Source: Pseudogemmobacter lacusdianii (GTDB taxonomy: Bacteria; Pseudomonadota; Alphaproteobacteria; Rhodobacterales; Rhodobacteraceae). From it: a stretch of DNA of 64,000 nt. A model generated the notes under the pieces. The model was given only the letters and a program-made list of their open reading frames with translations. It searched no databases and was not told the DNA's origin. Location of the stretch: NCBI RefSeq assembly GCF_030848395.1, contig NZ_JAVDBT010000004.1:226596-290595 (forward strand). Reading direction: 5' to 3'. Both the position numbers and the translations under genes were made by a program. Positions 9,072-17,849 of this stretch are shown here, piece after piece; position 1 is the first letter of the stretch; every line of letters begins with the position of its first letter.

Positions 9072-9102
9072 AAAAAGCCCCGAGGTGACCTCGGGGCTTT
9101 TT
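9072..9102. terminator. Intrinsic terminator of ctaD
   Basis: Inverted repeat AAAAAGCCCCGAGGT / ACCTCGGGGCTTTTT with 15-bp arms, A-rich on one side and T-rich on the other. It lies 24 bases past the ctaD stop and can work in both directions. Confidence 0.9.
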
Positions 9103-9125
9103 TAGATTTCTACTGTCGCTTGGGA

Positions 9126-10817
9126 TCAGTGCGCGTGGCTTTTGTCCCAGTCGGACTGCTTCGGCAGCTGCTCGAAGGTGTGCTCCGGCGGCGGCGAGGG
9201 CAGGGTCCATTCCAGCGTGTCAGCGTATTCATTCCAGTAGTTGTTCTCGGTCACTTTGCGGCCGAAGAACATCGCGTAGAAGATGATCACGATGAAGAAC
9301 AGGAACGAAGCGAAGGAGATATAGGCACCGACCGAGGACCACCAGTTCCAGTAGGCGAAGGCCTCCGGATACTCGATGTAACGGCGCGGCATGCCCTGAC
9401 GGCCCAAGAAGTGCTGCGGGAAGAAGGTCAGGTTCGCACCGATGAACATCGCCCAGAAGTGCAGTTTACCAGCCCATTCCGGGTAGTGACGGCCGGTCAT
9501 TTTGCCGAACCAGAAGTAGATGCCGGCGAAGATACCGAAGACGGCACCAAGCGACATCACATAGTGGAAGTGGGCAACGACGTAGTAGCCATCGTGGTAC
9601 ACGCGGTCCAGCGGAGCCTGGCTCAGCACGATCCCGGTCACACCACCAACGGTGAAGAGGAACAGGAAGCCGAAGGCCCAGAGCATCGGAGTTTTGAACT
9701 CGATCGAGCCGCCCCACATGGTGGCGATCCAGGAGAAGACCTTGATCCCGGTCGGCACGGCGATGACCATGGTGGCCATCATGAAGTAGCTCTGCTGGGT
9801 CAGCGACATGCCAACGGTGTACATGTGGTGCGCCCAGACGACGAAGCCAAGAACACCGATACCCACCATCGCATAGACCATCGGCAGGTAGCCGAAGATC
9901 GGCTTGCGCGAGAAGGTTGCGATGACTTGGGAGATGATGCCGAAGGCCGGCAGCACGATGATATACACTTCCGGGTGGCCGAAGAACCACAGGATGTGTT
10001 GGTAAAGGATCGGGTCACCGCCGCCAGCCGGATCGAAGAAGGTGGTGCCGAAGGAGCGGTCGGTGATCAGCATGGTGATTGCACCCGCCAGCACCGGCAG
10101 CGCCAGAAGCACAAGCCACGCGGTGACGAAGATCGACCAAGCGAACAGCGGCACCTTGTGGATGGTCATCCCCGGAGCGCGCATGTTGAGGAAGGTGGTG
10201 ATGATGTTCACAGCACCCAAGATCGACGAGATGCCCGACAAGTGGACGGCGAAGAGCGCCAGATCCATCGAGAAGCCCGATTCTTTCACCGAGAGCGGCG
10301 GGTAAAGCACCCAACCCACGCCCGAACCGGTCTGCACCGAGCCGTCAGCCCAAGTGCCGCCACCCGGAGCGAAGAGCGAAGCAACAGCCAGCGAGGTCCC
10401 GGCCACATAGAGCCAGTAGCTGAGGTTGTTCATCCGCGGGAAAGCCATGTCCGGCGCGCCGATTTGCAGCGGCATGAAGTAGTTGCCGAAGCCACCGAAA
10501 AGGGCCGGAATAACCACGAAGAACATCATCAAGATGCCATGCGCGGTTACGGTTACGTTCCAGAGGTGACCGTTCGGCGTGCAAGCTTCACCGGCGGTTG
10601 CGGCGATGAAGCGCATCCCCTCGTCGCACATATATTGCACGCCGGGGTTCATCAGCTCCATCCGCATATAGACGGTGAAGATGACCGAGATCAGACCAAC
10701 AAGGCCCCCGGTGAACAGATAAAGGATCCCGATGTCCTTGTGGTTCGTCGACATGAACCAACGAACGAAGAAGTTCTTCTGTTCGTGGTCATGGCCGTGG
10801 ATGGCTGCGTCGGCCAT
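9126..10817 (-). CDS. ctaD: Cytochrome c oxidase subunit I (aa3 type)
   Basis: A 563-residue, 12-helix inner-membrane protein that reduces O2 and pumps protons. Visible signatures: the heme a ligand region [25 protein letters not shown] of the D-channel, the HPEVY motif with the CuB His and cross-linked Tyr ([10 protein letters not shown]), WAHHMYTVG giving two CuB histidines, PTGIKVFSW with the K-channel lysine, and VVAHFHYV holding the heme a3 and heme a histidines. GGGAGT precedes the ATG. Subunit II and assembly genes are not adjacent. The cytochrome c2 gene, a likely electron donor, is 300 bases upstream on the same strand. Confidence 0.98.
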   Translation of the reverse strand: MADAAIHGHDHEQKNFFVRWFMSTNHKDIGILYLFTGGLVGLISVIFTVYMRMELMNPGVQYMCDEGMRFIAATAGEACTPNGHLWNVTVTAHGILMMFFVVIPALFGGFGNYFMPLQIGAPDMAFPRMNNLSYWLYVAGTSLAVASLFAPGGGTWADGSVQTGSGVGWVLYPPLSVKESGFSMDLALFAVHLSGISSILGAVNIITTFLNMRAPGMTIHKVPLFAWSIFVTAWLVLLALPVLAGAITMLITDRSFGTTFFDPAGGGDPILYQHILWFFGHPEVYIIVLPAFGIISQVIATFSRKPIFGYLPMVYAMVGIGVLGFVVWAHHMYTVGMSLTQQSYFMMATMVIAVPTGIKVFSWIATMWGGSIEFKTPMLWAFGFLFLFTVGGVTGIVLSQAPLDRVYHDGYYVVAHFHYVMSLGAVFGIFAGIYFWFGKMTGRHYPEWAGKLHFWAMFIGANLTFFPQHFLGRQGMPRRYIEYPEAFAYWNWWSSVGAYISFASFLFFIVIIFYAMFFGRKVTENNYWNEYADTLEWTLPSPPPEHTFEQLPKQSDWDKSHAH

Positions 10818-11117
10818 TGGCTACTCCCGCTACGATTCCGTTTTATGCCTGATCGGTCACCCGAAAGGCATTTGCGTTACAGAACCGGTTTAGCCTTAGG
10901 GGCGGTTGCCCGCAATCGGTGACTTTGACGCAGATTGAGAATTGATGGGGGGTTGTGGCCCTATGACCCCCTCCAAAACTGGGAAAAACCGCAGCTGAGG
11001 GGGGCGAGGGGGCCGCGGCCACGCTCATGGCGGCAGCGGCTGCCTATCTTATGGGGGCGCGCGGCTTTGGCAGAGCCTTCATCGCTTTAGCGCCTGCTTG
11101 GCCCGTTCGGGCGCCGC
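10818..11117. other. Intergenic region between cytochrome c2 and ctaD
   Basis: Three hundred bases with no supportable gene. It follows the cytochrome c2 stop and precedes ctaD, so it should hold the ctaD promoter. I could not pick out a convincing -35/-10 pair. Confidence 0.5.
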
Positions 11118-11531
11118 TTAGCCGCCGACCGAGGCAAGATAAGCTGCGACATCCTCGGCTCCAGCGCCAAGCCGGAAGGTCATTTTGCTGCGCGCGCCAG
11201 TGTCTCCCAGCGTTTCCTTCAGCCAGCCTGCGGGATCGGCAATATAGGCGGCAAGAGAGGATTCGTCCCAGGTCCGACCACTGGCGCCCAGCGCCAAAAG
11301 CGACGGGCCATAGATGTAGTCGGGATCCGAGGCGACGCCGCGACCCACGATGCCATAAAGGTTCGGCCCATTCTTGCCGCCCTTTTGAAAAGCGGTCCCA
11401 TCGGGGGCGATGATCGAATGGCAAGCTTTGCATTTCTTGAAATCCGCCTCACCCGCGGCCGGGTCGCCCGCGAAGGCAGGGCCTGCCATAGCCAGAGCTG
11501 CAAGGGCGGCAAGTACGGTTTGCTTGGTCAT
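11118..11531 (-). CDS. cycA: Cytochrome c2 (soluble class I c-type cytochrome)
   Basis: A 137-residue periplasmic electron carrier between the bc1 complex and terminal oxidase or photosynthetic reaction centre. A Sec signal peptide (MTKQTVLAALAALAMAGPAFA) precedes the mature GDPAAGEADF. The heme site is CKACHS, preceded by FKK and followed by IIAPDG. NGPNLYGIVGR, ALGASG and a Met in SKMTFRL (the likely sixth ligand) match Rhodobacter cytochrome c2 closely along the whole length, including the end AAYLAS. ATG 11531 is chosen because it directly begins the signal peptide and follows GAGGA. It might also be an isocytochrome c2. Confidence 0.88.
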   Translation of the reverse strand: MTKQTVLAALAALAMAGPAFAGDPAAGEADFKKCKACHSIIAPDGTAFQKGGKNGPNLYGIVGRGVASDPDYIYGPSLLALGASGRTWDESSLAAYIADPAGWLKETLGDTGARSKMTFRLGAGAEDVAAYLASVGG

Positions 11532-11658
11532 GTTATCCTCGTCAGGAAGGGCGAGCACGCGGTCGTGCTCTTCGCTCTACATGGGGGCTAGGGGGCGTGT
11601 TATGCAATAGCAGCAGCATTGCTGCGCCATTACGTCCCAGATTTATCGCCCATTTGCA

Positions 11659-12342
11659 TCAATTTTGGCCCGACTGATGGCAGGCAGCCGAGCCCGGCCC
11701 GAAAGCTTGATCGAAGGTGGCCATAAGCGCAGCATCAAGATCGGTCATGCTGACCGGCAGACCCAGATCGACAAGGCTGGTCACGCCATGCTCGCGAATC
11801 CCGCAAGGCACGATGCCTTGGAAATGCGACAGCTCGGGTTCGACATTGATCGAGATGCCGTGAAAGCTGACCCAGCGGCGCAGCTTGATTCCAATGGCGG
11901 CGATCTTGTCCTCGGGCACCGAGCCATCGGGCAAAAGCGGGCGGTCGGGCCGAGGCACCCAGACACCGACGCGGCCGGGGCGAATCTCACCTTTGATGTT
12001 GAACTCGGCCAAAGTGGCGATCACCCAGTTTTCCAAAGCACGCACGAAGCAGCGCACATCGGCTCCGCGAGCTTTGACATCCAGCATGGTGTAGATCACC
12101 CGCTGGCCGGGGCCGTGGTAGGTGTATTGCCCACCGCGACCGACGGCGTGCACGGGAAAGCGGTCGGGCTCGACCAGATCCTCGCGCTTGGCCGAGGTGC
12201 CGGCGGTGTAAAGCGGCGGATGCTCAAGCAGCCAGATCGCCTCGGGCGCTTCGCCGCGCGCAATGGCTTCGGCCCGCGCCTCCATGGCGGCAAGGGTTTC
12301 ACCGTAGGGGGCGAGGCCGGGGATATGGGTCCATTCCACCAT
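11659..12342 (-). CDS. lipB: Octanoyltransferase LipB
   Basis: A 227-residue cytosolic enzyme moving octanoyl from acyl carrier protein to lipoyl domains of 2-oxoacid dehydrogenases and GcvH. The family motif [12 protein letters not shown] is clear. The C-terminal part has [17 protein letters not shown] with the catalytic lysine, and GIVPCGI with the catalytic cysteine. Length fits. AAGGA is 7 bases before the ATG. LipA is not in the window. It may share a transcript with the cytochrome c2 gene 127 bases downstream, but nothing proves this. Confidence 0.96.
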   Translation of the reverse strand: MVEWTHIPGLAPYGETLAAMEARAEAIARGEAPEAIWLLEHPPLYTAGTSAKREDLVEPDRFPVHAVGRGGQYTYHGPGQRVIYTMLDVKARGADVRCFVRALENWVIATLAEFNIKGEIRPGRVGVWVPRPDRPLLPDGSVPEDKIAAIGIKLRRWVSFHGISINVEPELSHFQGIVPCGIREHGVTSLVDLGLPVSMTDLDAALMATFDQAFGPGSAACHQSGQN

Positions 12343-12669
12343 GAGGCAGTCCTTATAACGAAAGCCGCGCCGGTTCGGCCCAAGAGCGGGCCAAGGCGGG
12401 CAGGTCTCTGCGTCGACCTTTTCGCTGATTGGAGCGGGGATGCAATCTCGATTGCGCGCAAGGATCGGCCGGGATTGGGCGTCGCGCGCGGGTCCGAAAG
12501 GGGAGGTTGCTGCCGGACGACACGCCGCAAGGCTTTGGAAAGGTGGAAAGATAGCGGTTTTTAAGGAAATTTTCGGTACCGCGCAGGAAAAGCAACTTTA
12601 GGCGTAAAATCCCCCTTTTAATCCCCCGCGAGTGCAGCTAGATAGCCCTCACCCGGAAGCTGGTACCGT
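12343..12669. other. Intergenic region between lipB and tRNA-Leu
   Basis: A short minus-strand frame at 12353-12595 has no recognisable family and lower-complexity composition, so it is not called. The region should include promoters for lipB (minus) and the tRNA (plus). Confidence 0.5.
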
Positions 12670-12756
12670 GCGGATGTGGCGGAATTGGTAGACGCGCAGC
12701 GTTGAGGTCGCTGTTCCTTAACCGGAGTGAAAGTTCGAGTCTTTTCATCCGCACCA
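12670..12756 (+). tRNA. tRNA-Leu (anticodon GAG)
   Basis: The acceptor stem GCGGATG pairs perfectly with CATCCGC. The anticodon stem is CAGCG/CGCTG with a seven-base loop TTGAGGT, giving anticodon GAG, which reads CUC and CUU leucine codons. A long variable arm is present, as in class II tRNAs, and the T loop is GTTCGAGTC. CCA is encoded at 12754-12756. It is followed by a terminator. Confidence 0.96.
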
Positions 12757-12760
12757 CCAG

Positions 12761-12795
12761 CCCGGGGTTTCTAACCCCGGGTTGTTTCTTTTTTA
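12761..12795 (+). terminator. Intrinsic terminator of tRNA-Leu
   Basis: CCCGGGGTT-TCT-AACCCCGGG is a perfect 9-bp stem, followed by TTGTTTCTTTTTT. Confidence 0.93.
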
Positions 12796-13083
12796 GGCCA
12801 TCGGTTTTCGTGCCTGCGCCCCTGGCCCTCCGCTGACTATGGGGAATCACCCTAAGAGCGGCATGCGGACAACTTATAGGCGCAGCTTGATCGGGCTTGC
12901 GCGCAAGGGTTGCTTGCTAAACGCCGAGATTCGCAGCGAAACCTCAAAGTCTTTACTGTTTTTTAGGCATTCCGACCTTGTGTCTCTGCCGCGCCATTTG
13001 GACGTTGCAATGCAAATTGGCTTTTGCTTACCTTCCTTTCAATGAAGTGCAGGAACACCTGCCGGACGACAGGGAGACAAAGC
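12796..13083 (+). other. Upstream region of the first polyamine-type ABC operon
   Basis: No gene is supportable. A small perfect palindrome, TTGCA-A-TGCAA, lies at 13005-13015, about 70 bases before the operon start, and might be a regulator site. No clear promoter boxes were identified. Confidence 0.4.
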
Positions 13084-14187
13084 TTGGCCGCAGCAGCCGA
13101 GGGTGACGCCTACGTCGCATTCGATCATGTGCAAAAGAGTTACGATGGCGTTTCGTTGGTGGTCAAAGACCTCAACCTTTCGATCGCCAAGGGAGAATTC
13201 TTGACGATGCTTGGGCCATCAGGCTCGGGCAAAACCACATGCCTGATGATGTTGGCCGGATTTGAGACGGCGACTCATGGGGAGATCCGGCTTGATGGGC
13301 GCAACATCAATCTGGTGCCGCCGCATAAGCGCGGCATTGGCATGGTGTTTCAGAATTATGCCCTGTTCCCGCATATGACGGTGGGAGAGAATCTTTCCTT
13401 CCCGCTGGAAGTGCGCGGCATGGGCAAGGATGAGCGTGAGACGCGGATCAAGCGCGCGCTGGATATGGTTCAGATGGGGGCCTTCGCCTCACGCCGCCCC
13501 GCGCAGCTTTCGGGCGGCCAGCAGCAAAGGATCGCTTTGGCGCGGGCCTTGGTGTTCGATCCCGCACTGGTCTTGATGGATGAGCCTTTGGGCGCGCTGG
13601 ATAAGCAACTGCGTGAGCATATGCAGTTTGAGATCAAGCATTTGCATGAGCGGCTGGGCATCACGGTGGTCTATGTGACCCATGACCAGGGCGAAGCTTT
13701 GACCATGTCGGACCGAGTGGCCGTCTTCAATGACGGGCGCATTCAGCAGCTCGCCCCTCCGGCCGATCTTTATGAACGGCCCGAAAACAGCTTCGTGGCG
13801 CAGTTCATTGGCGAGAACAACAAGCTTCCCGGCACGGTCGAGGAACTGAGCCAAGGCAAGGCCTTGGTCCGGCTTGCCACGGGCGAGTTGATCGATGCCA
13901 CCCCGGTCAATGTGACCGAGAAGGGGCAGAAGACTTTGGTCTCCATCCGGCCCGAGCGGGTCGAATTCAAGCCCGAGATGATGCCTGCGGGCGCCCATAC
14001 CATCGGCGCCGAGGTGCTTGAGGTGATCTATATGGGCGACATCCTGCGCGCGCGGCTGCGGGTCGCCGGCTCGGACGATTTCGTCATCAAGATGCGCAAC
14101 ACCCTTGGCCAGACCAAATTGGACCGAGGACAAAAGATCAATGTGGGCTGGCATCCGCAAGATGCCCGCGCGCTTGACCCGAGCTGA
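13084..14187 (+). CDS. Polyamine-type ABC importer ATPase (PotA family)
   Basis: A 367-residue ATPase that powers the importer encoded by the next three genes. Walker A is GPSGSGKTTC (about residues 44-53), the Q-loop is NYALFPHMT, the signature is LSGGQQQRIA, Walker B is ALVLMDEPLGALD, and the switch His follows in VYVTHDQGEA. The last 100 residues form a TOBE-type regulatory domain (FIGENNKLPG to VGWHPQDARAL). A TTG at 13084 is chosen as start because AGGGAG lies 7 bases before it and the protein begins at the usual place; upstream in-frame ATG 13042 would add an odd basic extension. First gene of a four-gene operon. Confidence 0.9.
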   Translation: MAAAAEGDAYVAFDHVQKSYDGVSLVVKDLNLSIAKGEFLTMLGPSGSGKTTCLMMLAGFETATHGEIRLDGRNINLVPPHKRGIGMVFQNYALFPHMTVGENLSFPLEVRGMGKDERETRIKRALDMVQMGAFASRRPAQLSGGQQQRIALARALVFDPALVLMDEPLGALDKQLREHMQFEIKHLHERLGITVVYVTHDQGEALTMSDRVAVFNDGRIQQLAPPADLYERPENSFVAQFIGENNKLPGTVEELSQGKALVRLATGELIDATPVNVTEKGQKTLVSIRPERVEFKPEMMPAGAHTIGAEVLEVIYMGDILRARLRVAGSDDFVIKMRNTLGQTKLDRGQKINVGWHPQDARALDPS

Positions 14188-14213
14188 CGCCGGAGAATGC
14201 GGCAGACCAAAAC

Positions 14214-14232
14214 GGCCCCAAAAAAAGGGGCC
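14214..14232 (+). other. Intra-operon RNA hairpin
   Basis: GGCCCC-A7-GGGGCC lies between the ATPase stop and the binding-protein start. No U-tract follows on the plus strand, so it is more likely an RNA processing or stability element than a full terminator. Confidence 0.45.
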
Positions 14233-14261
14233 ATTAAAAAAACCAACGGGAGAAGTTCGCT

Positions 14262-15335
14262 ATGAAGAAGATTCTGATTCTCTCCACCGCCTTGTGCGGC
14301 TTTGCCGCTTCGGCGCAGGCCGACATCACGGTGATGGGCTGGGGCGGCGCTTATGCCAACAGCCAGATTGAGGCCTATTTCAAACCCTTCACCGCCGCGA
14401 CCGGCAAAAAAGTGGTTTCGGTCGATTCCGACAACCCCGCAACCCCGGTGAAATCGCAAGTCGAAGCCAATAACGTCACCATCGACGTGGCGGTTTTGGA
14501 AATCGCCGATGCGGTGCGGCTTTGCGACGAGGGCGCGTTGGTGCCTTTTGACTTCTCGGCATTGCCCAACGGTGCCGATGGCACGGGCGCCGAGGATGAT
14601 TTCATCGCCGGCACTTTGACCGAATGCATGATCCCGACGGATATTTTCTCGACCGTCGTGGCTTATGACGCGTCGAAATTCCCCGATGCTCCGCCGACCT
14701 CGATCGCCGATTTCTTCGATTTGGAGAAATTCCCCGGCAAGCGCGGTATCCGTAAGAATGCCAAAACCACGCTGGAAATGGCTTTGATGGCGGATGGCGT
14801 GCCAGCAGCCGAGGTTTATGCCTTGCTGGAAACCGATGAGGGTGTGGACCGCGCCTTTGCCAAGCTCGACACCATCAAGAAGGATGCGGTCTTCTGGGAA
14901 GCGGGCGCACAGCCGCCGCAATTGCTGGCCGATGGCGAGGTGGTGATGACCACAGCTTACAACGGCCGGATCTTCAATGCGGTGCAGTTGGAGAGCAAGC
15001 CCTTTGCCATCGTTTGGGATGGTCAGGTCTTTGAATGGGAAGGCATGGCGATCCCGAAAGGTGCCCCGAATGAGGCTGACGCTTTGGAGTTGATCCATTT
15101 CGCCACCGCCTCGGAGCAGTTGGCGAAAGCGGCAGAGTTCATCTCTTACGGCCCGCCGCGCAAATCCTCGGCTTCGCTGGTTGGCAATATCCAAGGCAAG
15201 GAAGAGCCGATGGGCCCGAACCTGCCGACCGATCCGGCGAATATGACCAATGCGCTGGGTTCGTCGTTGGACTTCTGGGTCGACCGCGACATTCAGCTGA
15301 ATGAGCGTTTCAACGCCTGGCTCGCCTCGAACTAA
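14262..15335 (+). CDS. Polyamine-type ABC periplasmic binding protein (PotD-like)
   Basis: A 357-residue secreted binding protein with a Sec signal (MKKILILSTALCGFAASAQA) and mature start DITVMGWGGAYANSQ, a typical PotD/SBP_bac family opening. It carries internal motifs common to this group: VAVLEIADAVRLCDEG, FPGKRGIRKNAKTTLE and a C-terminal FWVDRDIQLNERFNAWL. It delivers substrate to the permease pair encoded next. The ATG follows AACGGGAGAAG. Relatives in alphaproteobacteria import polyamines, opines or amino-acid derivatives; the ligand cannot be fixed here. It is similar in layout to the second binding protein at 45648-46697, suggesting related ligands. Confidence 0.9.
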   Translation: MKKILILSTALCGFAASAQADITVMGWGGAYANSQIEAYFKPFTAATGKKVVSVDSDNPATPVKSQVEANNVTIDVAVLEIADAVRLCDEGALVPFDFSALPNGADGTGAEDDFIAGTLTECMIPTDIFSTVVAYDASKFPDAPPTSIADFFDLEKFPGKRGIRKNAKTTLEMALMADGVPAAEVYALLETDEGVDRAFAKLDTIKKDAVFWEAGAQPPQLLADGEVVMTTAYNGRIFNAVQLESKPFAIVWDGQVFEWEGMAIPKGAPNEADALELIHFATASEQLAKAAEFISYGPPRKSSASLVGNIQGKEEPMGPNLPTDPANMTNALGSSLDFWVDRDIQLNERFNAWLASN

Positions 15336-15386
15336 GGGCTTGCCGATGGACTGGGGGCTGCAGGACGCAGACCCCAGCCTGAACGA

Positions 15387-15418
15387 CCGGGGCAGGGCGC
15401 TTTGGCGCATTGCCCCGG
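15387..15418 (+). other. Hairpin between binding protein and first permease genes
   Basis: CCGGGGCA / TGCCCCGG (8-bp arms) encloses a further GCGC/GCGC pairing. No T-tract follows. Such hairpins after a binding-protein gene commonly protect upstream mRNA and lower permease expression. Confidence 0.55.
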
Positions 15419-15429
15419 TATGAGATGCG

Positions 15430-16746
15430 ATGATCCCGCCGCAAGGATGCCCCCTTTCGGCCTTTCGAACCAGCGAGGCACAGCCCTTGACCCCTGCGGC
15501 CCCTATCACACCCGCGATGCTGACCACCGCAGATGGACGCCCGCTAAAGGCGGCTTTGGCAGCGGCGCAAGCCCGCTCAAAACGCCGGGCTTTGTTCTTG
15601 GTGCTGCCATTGCTTTTGTTCGTTGTGATCAGCTTCGTGATCCCAATTGGGCAGATGTTGCAGCGGTCGTTCTACCATGACGGTTTTTCGAAATCCGCCC
15701 CGGCCTTGCAGGCTTGGTTTGCCGAAAACCCGCTGGGCACCGAGCCGGATGAGGCGGCCTATGCCGCTTTGGTCGCGGATCTTGCTTTGATGCAAGAGAC
15801 GCGGGCTGCGGGTGATGCTGGCACGCGGATCAACTATACGCTGCCGGGGGCGCGGTCGCTTTACACCTCGGCCGCGCGGGGGGCCAAGAAGCTGGAGCCA
15901 CCCTTCAAAGAGGCTTTGCTGGCCGAGGATGCCAAATGGGCCGATCCGCGGCTTTGGGTAGCGATGCGTTCGGCTGCCTCGCCTTGGACGGCGGATTTCT
16001 ACATGATCGCTGCCGATTTGCAGCTGGCGGCCGATGGCGGCGTGGAGCGCGCGCCTGAGACGCAGCGCGTCTATGTCGCGCTTTACATCAAGACGATTTT
16101 TCTGGCGGCTTTGATCACCGGCATTTGCCTGCTTTTGGCCTTTCCGATCGCGCATTTGCTGGCGACTTTGCCAATGGCCAAGGCCAATCTTTTGCTGATC
16201 TTGGTGCTGCTGCCGTTCTGGACCTCGCTTTTGGTGCGGACGACCAGTTGGATCGTTCTTTTGCAAGATCAAGGGGTTATCAACTCATTCTTGGTCTATC
16301 TGGGAGCGATTGGCGATGATGGCCGCCTGCGGATGATCTATAATCAGACCGGGACGATCATCGTGATGGTGCATATCTTGCTGCCCTTCATGGTGCTGCC
16401 GCTTTACTCGGTCATGCGGGTGATCCCGCCCAGCTACGCCCGGGCCGCGCGCTCTTTGGGTGCCACGAGCTGGACCACGTTCCGGCGGATCTACCTGCCG
16501 CAAACCCTGCCCGGCATTGGCGCAGGCGCGCTTTTGGTCTTCATTCTGGCGGTGGGCTATTACATCACCCCGGCCTTGGTCGGCGGCGCTGATGGGATGC
16601 TTTATTCCAACATGATCTCCTTCCATATGAACAAGGCCAATTGGTCGATGGCGGCGGCTTTGGCCACGCTTTTGCTGCTGGGCGTCTTGGTGCTTTACTG
16701 GCTTTATGACCGCCTTGTTGGCATCGACAACCTCAAGCTCGGATAA
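15430..16746 (+). CDS. Polyamine-type ABC permease 1 (PotB-like, with periplasmic insertion)
   Basis: A 438-residue inner-membrane permease. After an N-terminal cytoplasmic stretch, the first membrane helix is ALFLVLPLLLFVVISFVIPIG. About 130 residues of mostly hydrophilic sequence (including LGTEPDEAAYAALVADLALM and NYTLPGARSLYTSAA) then precede the next helix, an insertion not found in E. coli PotB. The core has RTTSWIVLLQDQGVINS and the EAA-like coupling loop YARAARSLGATSWTTFRRIYLP. Partner of the permease 11 bases downstream. The start is uncertain: ATG 15430 is used, but ATG 15517 also fits. Confidence 0.88.
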   Translation: MIPPQGCPLSAFRTSEAQPLTPAAPITPAMLTTADGRPLKAALAAAQARSKRRALFLVLPLLLFVVISFVIPIGQMLQRSFYHDGFSKSAPALQAWFAENPLGTEPDEAAYAALVADLALMQETRAAGDAGTRINYTLPGARSLYTSAARGAKKLEPPFKEALLAEDAKWADPRLWVAMRSAASPWTADFYMIAADLQLAADGGVERAPETQRVYVALYIKTIFLAALITGICLLLAFPIAHLLATLPMAKANLLLILVLLPFWTSLLVRTTSWIVLLQDQGVINSFLVYLGAIGDDGRLRMIYNQTGTIIVMVHILLPFMVLPLYSVMRVIPPSYARAARSLGATSWTTFRRIYLPQTLPGIGAGALLVFILAVGYYITPALVGGADGMLYSNMISFHMNKANWSMAAALATLLLLGVLVLYWLYDRLVGIDNLKLG

Positions 16747-16757
16747 GGAAACGCACA

Positions 16758-17690
16758 ATGGCCCTGCCAACCTATGCCTCTCCGCTCGAGCGTCTGTGGC
16801 ACTATGCTTATCTGGTGATCTGCACGCTGATCTTCATCTTCCTGATCGCCCCGATCTTGGTGATCATGCCGCTTTCGTTCAACGCTGAGCCTTATTTCAC
16901 CTTTACCGAAGCCATGTTGCGCTTGGCTCCAGAGGGCTTTTCGCTGCGCTGGTATGAGGCTTTGCTGACCACGGGTATGATGAACCCCGAAGCCGTGGCG
17001 GGCTGGTGGTCAGATGTCTGGGCCAATGCGGCTTGGGTGAAGGCGGCGAAAAACTCGTTCATCATCGGCTTCTGGGCGACCGTTTTGGCGACGACTTTGG
17101 GCACATTGGCGGCGCTGGGCCTGTCGCGCCCCGATATGCCCTATCGCCGCGCGATCATGGCGATCCTGATCTCGCCGATGATCGTGCCGATCATCATCAT
17201 CGCGGCGGGGACCTTCTTCTTTTACTCGGCACCTTGCGGGGTGATCGGGGTGGATTGTGGCCGGCTGACTTCGACCTATTCGGGGGTGATCTTGGCCCAT
17301 ACCACATTGGGCATTCCCTTCGTGATCATCACCGTGACGGCGACGCTTTCGGGCTTTGACCAAAGCCTTGTGCGGGCGGCGGCCAGCCTTGGGGCCAATC
17401 CGCGCGCGACCTTCTTCCGGGTGATCTTGCCCTTGATCTTGCCCGGCGTGATCTCGGGGGCGTTGTTCGCCTTCGTCACCTCGTTTGATGAGGTGGTGGC
17501 GGTGCTTTTCATCGCTGGACCCGAGCAGCAGACCATCCCGCGCCAGATGTGGAACGGCATCCGCGAGCAGATCAGCCCAGCGATCTTGTCGGTGGCGACG
17601 ATCCTTGTGGTGATCTCGATCGCGCTTTTGGCCACGGTTGAGCTGTTGCGTCGCCGTTCGGACCGGCTGCGCGGGGTCACGGGGCGGTAG
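16758..17690 (+). CDS. Polyamine-type ABC permease 2 (PotC-like)
   Basis: A 310-residue inner-membrane permease, second half of the channel. About six helices are visible, starting with LVICTLIFIFLIAPILVIMPLSF. The coupling loop is LVRAAASLGANPRATFFRVILP, and FVTSFDEVVAVLFI is the common PotC-type motif. Start ATG 16758 follows AAGGAA. It ends the transport operon: a strong terminator is 30 bases past the stop. Confidence 0.93.
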   Translation: MALPTYASPLERLWHYAYLVICTLIFIFLIAPILVIMPLSFNAEPYFTFTEAMLRLAPEGFSLRWYEALLTTGMMNPEAVAGWWSDVWANAAWVKAAKNSFIIGFWATVLATTLGTLAALGLSRPDMPYRRAIMAILISPMIVPIIIIAAGTFFFYSAPCGVIGVDCGRLTSTYSGVILAHTTLGIPFVIITVTATLSGFDQSLVRAAASLGANPRATFFRVILPLILPGVISGALFAFVTSFDEVVAVLFIAGPEQQTIPRQMWNGIREQISPAILSVATILVVISIALLATVELLRRRSDRLRGVTGR

Positions 17691-17718
17691 GTTTCTGGCC
17701 TTTGGGGACAATGGCAGG

Positions 17719-17746
17719 GGCGGCGCAGGTTTTGCGCCGCCTTTTG
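17719..17746 (+). terminator. Terminator of the first polyamine-type operon
   Basis: GGCGGCGCA / TGCGCCGCC (9-bp arms, 5-base loop) followed by TTTTGTTT. Confidence 0.9.
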
Positions 17747-17849
17747 TTTGGAGCCGTCGCATCTGGCGCTGTTAAAAGGTGACAGCTGCGTGGAAGCCAC
17801 TAATCTACCTAGTTAATACGTTCATCATATTGCTCGGGAAGGGCAAAGT

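Noticed and set aside
8997..10922. Plus-strand frame of 641 codons antisense to ctaD
   Set aside because: The minus strand encodes unmistakable CtaD along the whole stretch; the antisense translation is charged, His/Asp-rich and matches nothing, as expected from GC-rich codon bias.
12353..12595. Short minus-strand frame upstream of lipB
   Set aside because: No ribosome site, no family, and compositionally random.
14028..15527. Minus-strand frame of 499 codons antisense to the PotD-like gene
   Set aside because: The plus strand has a clear signal peptide and family sequence; the antisense frame is unrelated.
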